Below, piece after piece: positions 1 to 6,049 of a stretch of DNA of 6,049 bases (positions are counted from its first letter, which is position 1; every line of letters begins with the position of its first letter). A program made the position numbers and the translations under genes. Under the pieces are notes generated by a model. That model searched no databases, had not been told where the DNA came from, and saw only the letters and a program-made list of their open reading frames with translations. Source of the stretch: Pirellulaceae bacterium (lineage in GTDB: Bacteria; Planctomycetota; Planctomycetia; Pirellulales; Pirellulaceae); the NCBI GenBank assembly GCA_020846515.1, contig JADLDX010000898.1, positions 1 to 6,049 on the forward strand, given 5' to 3'.

Positions 1-1551
1 CTGATTGGGCTTGAGTCGACTGTCCCAAATGTCCACGTAACTCAGACGTTGGTTTCGGGACAGCATCGCGAAGTCCATGCCGCGCAGGTCGAGGCCACGC
101 AGGCTGAATCGACTGGGCCCGTTCTCGCTAGCCAACGATTCAAATAATTTACTCAGCGTTCTGGATGCCGGCGACACACTACGGTCGGCGTTGCCCACCC
201 TGCCCGAAGAGCGTTCATCTTCCAGTCTTTCATTACTGAGTGCCACATGCAGATCTGGATGGCCTTCGACCGACAGCAACTGTAACTCCTCCGCAGAACT
301 CGCCAGGCTTTTCAATTTTTCTACGCCCGACAATTCAACCGAACCTAGCCAGAGTTGGGCTGGCACTCCTGACTTGCTACAACGCATCTGATATTGCAGG
401 TGGAGCGGTGAGATCTGGCTCAATTCTGGCAGATGGCTACATCGCAAATTGAATAGTTGAAACGCATCCAATTCAATGCTTTGAAGAGCTGGTAATGAGG
501 ACAACTCCAAATGGACAGGCGAACTGTTCAATGGTTGGTCGTAGGCATTACACACCAGTTTTTTCAGTTCTGGACAATTAGCTAAACGCAGTGAGTCACC
601 CTGACCATTCTTCGGTCTGGGCAAGTAGAGTTCACGTACATGAGAAAATGCTGCTCCACTTGTAAAATTTTCAAGTCTGACATCACTGTGAAGTAAGTTG
701 AGCAACTGCAGACGAGGTAACGTGGCCAACTGCGGCAAGGCATCGGCAGTGACATTGGTCCTCATCAAATTGAGTGACTGCAAACGCAAAAGCGAACTGA
801 TCAACGTGACGGTGGGTGGATCTAGCTTGCGTCCCGACAATCGCAGGTGGCTGAGCAGGGGACGGTTGTTGAGTTCTTTTAAATGCGTTAGGTCATACTC
901 GCCACCACCGATCGATAGCCTCTGCAAGTATGGTAGGGCGACCGTTTGTTGGATTAACGCATCGTCGGGTAAGTTGAGTGTGACTTCACTGATGCGTCGA
1001 ATGGTCCAGAATTTTTCGTTGGACATCCATCCAACCCAGGGGCGTGGCAGCAACAGTGTTTCGACTGTCCGACCACCTCGATTGGAAATTTGATCAGCCA
1101 ACCGGAGTTCTTTGGCTGTTAGGGATTGAGAATACTGCCAATAGCCAGCCAACAGGGCGAAAAAACTGGTGGCAGCCAACAAGTCAAACAGAGTCAATCT
1201 TCGCTTCTGTCCGTTCACCTTAACCAACGCTCTGTAAATCCGATGTTCGTAGAGAGTTAAGACAACGATCGCTATTGCCCACAAGGCGATATTGGCTAAC
1301 AGACTTGCAAAACTGAAGGCAGTGGCTGTAGGCAGATCAGCGTAAGACATCTGCACCAGAAACTTCCAAGGCCAACCGGCCATAGAAATGGTACGTCCGC
1401 TAATCAAAGTCGATTCTTCATCAAACTTCAAAGCCGCCGACTGACCATCCGTCCGAAATACTTCAACGTAGTCATAGGGACAATTGATGGCTACACTTAA
1501 TACCAGTAACAAAACCAAAGTGATGACCACATTGAGATTGAACTGTCTCAT
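1..1551 (-). CDS. Leucine-rich-repeat membrane protein, 3'-truncated by window edge
   Basis: The frame is open from ATG at 1551-1549 to the left edge, giving 517 codons without a stop, so the C-terminus is missing. A GAGGGG ribosome site lies 7 nt upstream (1559-1564), and an in-frame stop at 1594-1596 rules out a much earlier start. I see three hydrophobic segments: about residues 4-22 (rich in V/I/L), 77-100, and 119-138. A long region with irregular leucine-rich repeats follows from about residue 200, with spacing such as LQRLSIGG, LSHLRLSG, LQSLNLMRTN and LQLLNLLHSD. These fit the LxxLxLxxN pattern loosely. The segment RLTLFDLLAATSFFALLAGYW resembles membrane segments that I recall as common in planctomycete LRR proteins. 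The likely role is a membrane-anchored binding scaffold, with no specific ligand visible. It is separated from the upstream permease by a terminator and repeats, so it is probably its own transcription unit. Confidence 0.85.
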   Translation of the reverse strand, partial: MRQFNLNVVITLVLLLVLSVAINCPYDYVEVFRTDGQSAALKFDEESTLISGRTISMAGWPWKFLVQMSYADLPTATAFSFASLLANIALWAIAIVVLTLYEHRIYRALVKVNGQKRRLTLFDLLAATSFFALLAGYWQYSQSLTAKELRLADQISNRGGRTVETLLLPRPWVGWMSNEKFWTIRRISEVTLNLPDDALIQQTVALPYLQRLSIGGGEYDLTHLKELNNRPLLSHLRLSGRKLDPPTVTLISSLLRLQSLNLMRTNVTADALPQLATLPRLQLLNLLHSDVRLENFTSGAAFSHVRELYLPRPKNGQGDSLRLANCPELKKLVCNAYDQPLNSSPVHLELSSLPALQSIELDAFQLFNLRCSHLPELSQISPLHLQYQMRCSKSGVPAQLWLGSVELSGVEKLKSLASSAEELQLLSVEGHPDLHVALSNERLEDERSSGRVGNADRSVSPASRTLSKLFESLASENGPSRFSLRGLDLRGMDFAMLSRNQRLSYVDIWDSRLKPNQ

Positions 1552-1558
1552 CAGCGGG

Positions 1559-1564
1559 CCCCTC
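1559..1564 (-). promoter_or_regulatory. Ribosome binding site of the LRR gene
   Basis: The minus strand reads GAGGGG, 7 nt before the ATG at 1551. It supports that start over the unsupported CTG just upstream. Confidence 0.6.
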
Positions 1565-1578
1565 GATTCGGCAATTAC

Positions 1579-1607
1579 TTTATGGCGTCGACCTTACCTT
1601 GTGCCAA
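1579..1607 (-). promoter_or_regulatory. Candidate sigma70-type promoter for the LRR gene
   Basis: On the minus strand TTGGCA (1602-1607, 5 of 6 matches to the -35 consensus) is followed after 17 nt by CATAAA (1579-1584, 4 of 6 matches to the -10 consensus). The site lies 27 nt upstream of the LRR start codon and would give a short leader of roughly 20 nt that contains the ribosome site. The -35 box is inside the first copy of the intergenic repeat. Planctomycete promoters are poorly defined, so this is a consensus match only. Confidence 0.35.
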
Positions 1608-1707
1608 CCGTGGGCTAGCGCCCAGCGGCTGATCAGCCGGCACGCGCTAGCGTCCGGTTCAGTCGTTAACATGTGCCGACAACCGTGGCTAGCGCCCAGC
1701 GGCTGAT
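1601..1707. repeat. Cluster of three REP-like palindromic repeat units
   Basis: Unit A (1601-1633) and unit B (1673-1707) are direct copies. Each has GTGCC, then AACCG, then a GCTAGCGC core, then CAGCGGCTGAT. B has three extra bases (GAC) after GTGCC and lacks one G in the stem. Unit C (1631-1659) is inverted relative to them and matches A at about 22 of 29 positions. Each unit folds as a bulged hairpin with a four-base loop. In A, CCG plus TGGGC (1608-1615) pairs with GCCCA (1620-1624) and CGG (1626-1628). In C, CCGG plus ACGC (1637-1645) pairs with GCGT plus CCGG (1650-1657). A 14-bp perfect palindrome (1626-1639) joins A and C. From memory, similar GCTAGCGC-containing repeats occur between genes in Rhodopirellula-type planctomycetes, but I could not check this. 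The layout resembles a BIME built from REP units. Confidence 0.8.
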
Positions 1708-1720
1708 TAACAGTATTGCC

Positions 1721-1747
1721 AAAAAAGAGCCACGCAACCCGGGGCTC
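1721..1747 (-). terminator. Rho-independent terminator of the permease operon
   Basis: On the minus strand GAGCC (1743-1747) pairs with GGCTC (1727-1731) around an 11-nt loop, followed directly by six T residues (1721-1726). It lies about 54 nt past the permease stop codon, in the correct orientation to end the operon before the LRR gene. The stem is only 5 bp but GC-rich, and the loop is rather large. Confidence 0.6.
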
Positions 1748-1801
1748 CAGATCCAAGCCGGCAAAATACCAGCAAAAATTTCCAGCAGGCTCACGGCTTA
1801 C

Positions 1802-3361
1802 TCAATAGCGAAAGGCGGTTGATAGTCTGTTGCTGGTCTGGTTCAGCTCTTGAACCAACGCCCGAATCTCTTCTTTTTCTAACTCTTCATGCTCCAGTTC
1901 ATGTTCCAGCAACTCCAGCTTCTTACGCAACAGATAGGCTTGCATCTGCTGATAGGGCCGCAATTCGAAGTGGCGGATTGCTGTACCAACCTCCAGCCGT
2001 CTGGACCAGAGTTCCCAAACCTCAAGCCAACGCAGAGCCTCTTCAACGTTGCCGCTGTTGGCTGCGACCAGCGTATTAGTGCGAGCGAACTTGATCTCCT
2101 CCAAGGTCTCTGCCGGCGACGGATAGTAGGCATAACAAGCGACAATGCTGAAGGCCACCAGGCCGACCAGGCCTGTAATGCCGACTACCACTGGCGGCAC
2201 ATCTCGATCAAATCCTGCACGAGGCTGGTCAGATGCTAAACTACCCGCGCTGGCTTGTTCACCGGCTTGTGTAGCCGTGGTTTGATTGGCCTGGGGCTCC
2301 ACGGCGGGATGGGTAACCATCAGTCCGATGATCGCTAGCAAGACCACGGCAGCCAGCGAGATGCGTTCGGGTAAACCGATGGCGTCAGCCAAGACGCGCT
2401 GGACGGTTTCCCAACCGACGCTCGCCGCAAAGGGGTTGCTGTAGACATCAAACGCATGCGTATGACCGGCTGGCTCCACCCCTGGCGGTATCAGCGGTTT
2501 GTCGATCGCGTAAGCACAGCCGACGACGATTACCAGCAAACTCGCAAACCAGATCGCGGTGGCTCGCAGTCCATAGGTCTGCTTGAGCCACCACAGCGTG
2601 GCCACATTCATTCCAGTACCAAGCAGTAGCAAACAAAAGGCGGCGCCGGGCGAATTGCCATGCGCGAACATCATGCCCAACTGGCTGATCGTTTGCATGG
2701 GAGTGGCATACACTGGGACAGCAACCAGCGTCATACGCAAGGGAGCCAGTGGATCGTCCTGTTCGGCGGATGTCTGCAAGGCACCATGCGGCAGAATGGC
2801 TCCTAAGAGACCAACGCCCAGAACAGCGATCAGCGTCAATTGGCCGGTCGGTCCAATCAACTCGCGGCACATAAATCGAAAGCAGGCCCACAAACGCGAT
2901 ATACCGACATAGCCAGGCGCTTGCGGTTGGACTGGATCGATCGTCTCCTTACCAAAGCGATCCCAGATCAATCCGATCAGGGTTACCACAATCAGGGAGC
3001 CGAAGGCAAAGCCGACGATGACGTAGGGTCGCGAAAGAGTCAGTCCATAAAGCAAAGAGAGTGGATTGAATAGCGGCGCCGATAGGGCAAAGGCAGTGAT
3101 CGCGCCAGCTCGGGCACGCACGCGTACCATTTCACGAATGATCGGTATCACCCCAATCGAGCACACCGGCAACAGCATCCCCAGCAGCCATGATTGAGGC
3201 AACGAACGAATCGAGTCGCCACCGAACAATCGTTTAGTGTTTGCTGGCCCGATGTAGAAACGCATCAGGGCGGCGATGAACAAGCCGATCAACAACGTCG
3301 GCGCCGCTGATGCCAGACTGCGCAGTGTATTGACCGCGCCTCCCATCAAGGCTACATCCAT
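1802..3361 (-). CDS. Polytopic permease, PF03773/YraQ (ArsP-like) type, with long C-terminal tail
   Basis: This is a 519-residue membrane protein starting at ATG 3361-3359, with an AGAAAGG ribosome site 8 nt upstream (3370-3376). Hydrophobic segments lie near residues 15-37, 56-78, 85-107, 112-134, 173-191, 207-230, 237-258, 266-285, 333-350 and 389-413. The motif LLPVCSIGVIPI (residues 63-74), followed by GAITAFALSAPLFNP (86-100), resembles the CSCG-type motif and following helix of the DUF318/PF03773 permeases. The second half echoes this pattern (VYATPMQTISQLG, then GAAFCLLLLGTG, about 217-250), which fits an internally duplicated transporter. A loop carries HTH (300-302). After the last helix comes a tail of about 105 residues, charged and helical, ending in a coiled-coil-like stretch (476-509) with HELEHE at 487-492. 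Family members have been linked to metalloid or small-molecule export, but the substrate here is unknown. It is the last gene of the operon, 42 nt after the lipoprotein gene. Confidence 0.85.
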   Translation of the reverse strand: MDVALMGGAVNTLRSLASAAPTLLIGLFIAALMRFYIGPANTKRLFGGDSIRSLPQSWLLGMLLPVCSIGVIPIIREMVRVRARAGAITAFALSAPLFNPLSLLYGLTLSRPYVIVGFAFGSLIVVTLIGLIWDRFGKETIDPVQPQAPGYVGISRLWACFRFMCRELIGPTGQLTLIAVLGVGLLGAILPHGALQTSAEQDDPLAPLRMTLVAVPVYATPMQTISQLGMMFAHGNSPGAAFCLLLLGTGMNVATLWWLKQTYGLRATAIWFASLLVIVVGCAYAIDKPLIPPGVEPAGHTHAFDVYSNPFAASVGWETVQRVLADAIGLPERISLAAVVLLAIIGLMVTHPAVEPQANQTTATQAGEQASAGSLASDQPRAGFDRDVPPVVVGITGLVGLVAFSIVACYAYYPSPAETLEEIKFARTNTLVAANSGNVEEALRWLEVWELWSRRLEVGTAIRHFELRPYQQMQAYLLRKKLELLEHELEHEELEKEEIRALVQELNQTSNRLSTAFRY

Positions 3362-3369
3362 CGTCCAGG

Positions 3370-3376
3370 CCTTTCT
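3370..3376 (-). promoter_or_regulatory. Ribosome binding site of the permease gene
   Basis: The minus strand reads AGAAAGG, 8 nt before ATG 3361-3359. This favours the first methionine over Met6. Confidence 0.5.
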
Positions 3377-3403
3377 CGCATTAGTTTACCAGTGGTTGAA
3401 AAG

Positions 3404-3886
3404 TTACTCATGCTCTTCGGTCGGTACATTCCAAGGACTGGTCGTGCTACTGGCCTGCAGCGAACGCAATAACGCACACAAATCGACTACCTCTTGGCGA
3501 ACTGATGATTCATTGCCTGGTTTATCCGTAGCCAGCGTACGTTGACACGCTGCGTGGATCTTCATCCACTGGTCTTCTTTCAAATAGGTATCAGCAGCCA
3601 CTTCCGGTAACCAGGTGATAATGTCCTTCAGTTCAGTACGTGCAGGATTGAGCGCTGGGTCATTGGTACTTATGGAGTTGATGCGTTGCTCCAGTTTTTC
3701 AGCCGCATCTGCCAGGCTGGTTGGCCAATGCGCAGGCGTCTCGTGTTCCAGTTCATGTGTGGACGAACGGACTTGCATGCAGCCACCGGAGACTCCCAGG
3801 CACAGCAATATGCCAAGCTGAAATGCAATCAGAGGTCGAACCAACAAGATCCGCAATCTGTTTTGCAGTGGGTGTAACGCATTCAT
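3404..3886 (-). CDS. Small putative lipoprotein, function unknown
   Basis: This is a 160-residue protein starting at ATG 3886-3884, which overlaps the MoxR stop codon in an ATGA arrangement. That points to translational coupling. A GGAGG sits 13 nt upstream (3900-3904), further than ideal. The N-terminus has basic residues (R10, R12, R17) and a hydrophobic stretch (19-32), ending in VSGGC with Cys36 as the candidate lipidated cysteine. The -3 residue is Ser rather than Leu, so the lipobox is weak. The mature part starts with a histidine- and glutamate-rich stretch, HELEHE (44-49), soon followed by another His. The remainder looks alpha-helical (for example ADAAEKLEQRI and SVRQEVVDLCALLRSL). 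I do not recognise a domain. Its position between the MoxR and permease genes suggests an envelope partner of the permease. The frame is open further upstream to 4123, but that extension lies inside the MoxR gene and would bury the signal peptide. Confidence 0.8.
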   Translation of the reverse strand: MNALHPLQNRLRILLVRPLIAFQLGILLCLGVSGGCMQVRSSTHELEHETPAHWPTSLADAAEKLEQRINSISTNDPALNPARTELKDIITWLPEVAADTYLKEDQWMKIHAACQRTLATDKPGNESSVRQEVVDLCALLRSLQASSTTSPWNVPTEEHE

Positions 3887-4833
3887 CGGTACGTCGGAAC
3901 CTCCACGGAAGACAAAATTGTTTCGATGGTTTGAGCTTGGTTGGGCCCTCGACACACCAGACGGACGCCCAACACGGGCGGCGCAACGGTTTGAATATCC
4001 TCTGGTGTCACAAAATCGCGACCATGCAACATGGCCCAGCTCTGGGCGACACGTTGCCAGAGCAGCATGCCACGTGGGCTGACTCCTAAAGCCACCATCG
4101 GATCGTGCCGAGTGCGTTCGCATAACGCCACCAGGTACTCTTGTACACGCAAGTCAACATGCACGCCGGCCGCTTCTTCTTGAAGTTGCGCCAGTTGGTC
4201 CAGTGAGAGTATCGGTTCGACGGCGGTCGACTCGCGATGAGTCTGACGAGCTTGGGCCAGTATGGCCAGTTGAGCCGCTGTGTCGGGGTAGCCAATTTCC
4301 AGCCGCATGGCGAAGCGATCCAGTTGCGCTTCGGGCAAGGGGTAAGCGCCATGACTATCGATTGGGTTCTGAGTCGCCATGACAAAGAATGTGCTGGATA
4401 ACGGTCGCGATAATCCGTCAAGCGTTACCTGGCGCTCGGCCATGGCTTCAAACAAAGCACTCTGCGTGCGCGGCGTCGTCCGATTCAGTTCATCGGCCAG
4501 CAGGATGTCCGCAAAGACTGGTCCAGGGCGAAACTCAAACTCACGTGTCTTCTGATTAAACAAATTAAAACCAGTGACATCCGTTGGCAGGAGATCAGGC
4601 GTGCATTGCACTCGTGAGAACTTTGCTCCAAAAAGTTGCGCGACGGCTTTGGCCAAGGTTGTCTTGCCCGTACCTGGCAAATCATCCAGCAAGAGATGCC
4701 CTTGAGCTAACAAACAAGCCAGCACCATTTCAATTTTTTGGCTCTTGCCGATCAGCACTTGATTCAAGCGACCACGCAACCTTTCCAGTTGCTGATGGGT
4801 GGTCGCGAAATCGGGTGGCGTATCAATCGACAT
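3883..4833 (-). CDS. MoxR-family AAA+ ATPase
   Basis: This 316-residue protein has the length and motif order of MoxR ATPases, which use ATP to remodel or mature protein complexes, often in the envelope, usually alongside vWA, DUF58 or transglutaminase-like proteins. Residues are numbered from ATG 4833-4831. The Walker A motif is DLPGTGKTT (51-59), with Lys57. Walker B is ILLADELNR (110-118), with Asp114 and Glu115. Sensor 1 is in FVMATQNPI (150-158). PLPEAQLDRF (165-174) supplies the conserved Arg173. Sensor 2 is the GVSPRG segment near the C-terminus. All catalytic residues look intact, so it should be active. An AAGGA ribosome site lies 5 nt before this ATG. A GTG eight codons earlier (4855-4857) is possible but would put the AAGGA inside the gene. 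The gene follows the transglutaminase-like gene by 47 nt and overlaps the lipoprotein start. Confidence 0.95.
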   Translation of the reverse strand: MSIDTPPDFATTHQQLERLRGRLNQVLIGKSQKIEMVLACLLAQGHLLLDDLPGTGKTTLAKAVAQLFGAKFSRVQCTPDLLPTDVTGFNLFNQKTREFEFRPGPVFADILLADELNRTTPRTQSALFEAMAERQVTLDGLSRPLSSTFFVMATQNPIDSHGAYPLPEAQLDRFAMRLEIGYPDTAAQLAILAQARQTHRESTAVEPILSLDQLAQLQEEAAGVHVDLRVQEYLVALCERTRHDPMVALGVSPRGMLLWQRVAQSWAMLHGRDFVTPEDIQTVAPPVLGVRLVCRGPNQAQTIETILSSVEVPTYR

Positions 4834-4838
4834 ACATT

Positions 4839-4843
4839 TCCTT
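4839..4843 (-). promoter_or_regulatory. Ribosome binding site that decides the MoxR start
   Basis: The minus strand reads TTAAGGA, with AAGGA 5 nt before ATG 4833-4831. This supports that start over the in-frame GTG at 4857. Confidence 0.6.
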
Positions 4844-4863
4844 AATTTCTGGACCACACACGG

Positions 4864-4880
4864 GTCCCTTGAAACGGGAC
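4864..4880 (-). other. Small hairpin between the transglutaminase-like and MoxR genes
   Basis: On the minus strand GTCCC and GGGAC flank a 7-nt loop, starting 1 nt after the TAA stop of the upstream gene. No T tract follows, so it is not a standard terminator. It could affect transcript stability or expression between the two genes, but a 5-bp stem may be chance. Confidence 0.25.
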
Positions 4881-4881
4881 G

Positions 4882-6049
4882 TTAAGCTACGAACCGTGAG
4901 TTTGATTGGAAAATGGTTCGCAGGCTGTGACAGGTAGATCGATACCACAAGACCCGACACGCCTCTCGACCTGCCGTGCTGAGCGTACGTGCGTTACCGA
5001 ACCACAATTGATCCGCCTCACGAAAGAAAACATCCAGCGAAGCTGACCAATGGTTGCTTGATGCATTGGCTTGAAGACCCACGGGCTGGGAGTTCCCCAG
5101 CCGTGTGTACCATTGTTTCGGCACAACATGGTTTGGTCGGCTATGACCGGTCAATCGACAACGCAGATCCAAGACGTGCAACAACCATCGGCAACGTTGA
5201 CGATCGTTACCAATCCACAGCAGCCATCCCAACGATCCACACAGACAATCAAAAGCCAACGCCCGTTGCCAGTACAAGAGACTGATCATGGCCAGCAGGC
5301 CAATCGTCCAGCCCAATATGGCCAGCGCATGATGCCGGACCCAGTATCGCCACGTAACGTGGTATTGTGGTTGAGGATAACCGGGTGTCGGTTCAAGAGG
5401 AGCCCATACACCTGGCCCGACATTTACTTCCAACCAGGCATGCATATCGCGTGGATAAACACCAATTTCATCAGTCCATCCCAATCTGTTTTGACGATAA
5501 GCCACAAAGCCTGTAGCTAAACGTGTCTCGAAGCCGAGTTGCTCGAGCATGACCGCCGCCGCCGTGGCAAACATCAAGTCATTCCCGGTTCGTGTTTCCA
5601 GAAACTGCGCCAAGGGCTCGTCGGCCTGCGAAAAATCGCGCGTGCGGTCAAAGGTAAACTCGCTGCGCAAATGGTGGAGGACACACTCGATCTTCTCCCA
5701 ACTGGAATCCGTTACCATCGAATCCGTCCAGGCTTGAACCAACTGGCGTGCTTTAACCTGACCAGCCATCGTCTCTGCCCTATCGCTTGCAATAACTGGC
5801 GGTACAGCCTCTTCACGGACAGTGAACTGCGTCTGCAATCGTTCAAGATCCAGTTGACGATTGACGTAACGGACAATCGTGTATTCCGGCACTCGATCGC
5901 GATCGGGCATGGAAAGATTGTCCAGCGAATCCAAGCGGAAGAAAGTCGGATCAGCCACTTTGTCGATGTGCCAACTGAGCATGTCGGCTGTGCAAGGAAT
6001 CCTAGGTGATCGCAGCCGGGCAAACTTGATCGCTTCAGGAAGCGCGCCC
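4882..6049 (-). CDS. Membrane-anchored transglutaminase-like protein (TgpA-like), 5'-truncated by window edge
   Basis: The frame is open from the right edge to TAA at 4882-4884, with 388 residues visible. The first ATG (5980-5982) has no ribosome site, and the coding-like frame continues upstream, so the true start is probably outside the window. Numbering from that Met, the transglutaminase-like core runs from about 80 to 202. It includes ETRTGNDLMFATAAAVML (129-146), HAWLEV (181-186) and LEPTPGY (196-202). Two hydrophobic segments (about 218-238 and 241-258) follow, then a soluble tail reminiscent of DUF4129, which often ends TgpA-type proteins. Compared with the usual GxCxxFA/HAW/DPTP triad, His181 is kept, but the Cys position holds Asp135 and the last acid is Glu197. 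Classical transglutaminase or protease chemistry is therefore doubtful, and a binding or structural role is possible. Known relatives have N-terminal membrane helices, which would be encoded to the right. It is the first visible gene of the MoxR operon. Confidence 0.85.
   Translation of the reverse strand, partial: GALPEAIKFARLRSPRIPCTADMLSWHIDKVADPTFFRLDSLDNLSMPDRDRVPEYTIVRYVNRQLDLERLQTQFTVREEAVPPVIASDRAETMAGQVKARQLVQAWTDSMVTDSSWEKIECVLHHLRSEFTFDRTRDFSQADEPLAQFLETRTGNDLMFATAAAVMLEQLGFETRLATGFVAYRQNRLGWTDEIGVYPRDMHAWLEVNVGPGVWAPLEPTPGYPQPQYHVTWRYWVRHHALAILGWTIGLLAMISLLYWQRALAFDCLCGSLGWLLWIGNDRQRCRWLLHVLDLRCRLTGHSRPNHVVPKQWYTRLGNSQPVGLQANASSNHWSASLDVFFREADQLWFGNARTLSTAGREACRVLWYRSTCHSLRTIFQSNSRFVA

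Noticed and set aside
1601..1707. CRISPR-like array
   Set aside because: There are only three units, one of them inverted, with no uniform spacers. The palindromic hairpins fit REP-type repeats better.
3740..3757. HELEH read as an HExxH zinc-protease motif in the lipoprotein (and in the permease tail)
   Set aside because: No other metalloprotease features are seen. The permease copy sits in a coiled-coil-like stretch, and the lipoprotein is too small and lacks a third ligand context.
3404..4123. Longer 239-residue version of the lipoprotein gene
   Set aside because: The extra N-terminus lies wholly within the MoxR gene and looks like shadow translation. The ATG at 3886 gives a signal peptide and an ATGA overlap.
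4834..4857. GTG start eight codons upstream for MoxR
   Set aside because: The AAGGA site would then be inside the gene, whereas it is well spaced for ATG 4833.
5071..5520. Plus-strand 149-codon open frame
   Set aside because: It is antisense to the transglutaminase-like core, whose motifs are clear. The product has no recognisable features. The other plus-strand frames (for example 698-1093 and 3721-4089) are likewise shadows.
5894..5905. 12-bp perfect palindrome containing GCGATCGC (HIP1-like)
   Set aside because: It lies in coding sequence for a repeated Asp-Arg pair and occurs once here, so codon repetition explains it.
5980..5982. ATG as the true start of the transglutaminase-like gene
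   Set aside because: There is no ribosome site before it. The frame stays open and protein-like to the window edge, and the expected N-terminal membrane region would be missing.

Overview
The window looks like a piece of a planctomycete chromosome (Planctomycetota, Pirellulaceae-like). This rests on gene style and recall, not on a marker gene. The clues are moderate GC, a long LRR protein behind several membrane helices, a MoxR/transglutaminase-like gene pair, and a palindromic intergenic repeat with a GCTAGCGC core that I associate with Rhodopirellula-type genomes. All five genes are on the minus strand, so transcription runs from high to low coordinates. No tRNA, rRNA, CRISPR array, transposase or phage gene is visible.

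Positions 6049 to 1802 form a probable four-gene operon. It begins with the 3' part of a membrane-anchored transglutaminase-like protein (4882-6049, running off the right edge). A MoxR-family AAA+ ATPase follows 47 nt later (3883-4833). Its stop codon overlaps the start of a small putative lipoprotein (3404-3886) in an ATGA arrangement. After 42 nt comes a polytopic permease (1802-3361) that resembles the PF03773/YraQ/ArsP-type family and has an unusual soluble C-terminal tail. A rho-independent terminator lies at 1721-1747. MoxR and transglutaminase-like genes are a known pairing linked to maturation of envelope complexes. Adding a lipoprotein and a permease suggests the ATPase and the transglutaminase-like protein serve an envelope transporter, but that is inference.

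The 250-nt gap (1552-1801) holds the terminator, a cluster of three related hairpin units at 1601-1707 (direct, inverted, direct), and a candidate promoter whose -35 box lies in the first repeat unit. Positions 1-1551 hold the first 517 codons of a leucine-rich-repeat membrane protein that continues past the left edge. Its reading frame is open throughout.

The points most worth a second look are: the repeat units, which differ by paired changes that keep a hairpin; the transglutaminase-like domain, which has Asp where the catalytic Cys is expected; and a hexapeptide HELEHE shared by the lipoprotein and the tail of the adjacent permease.
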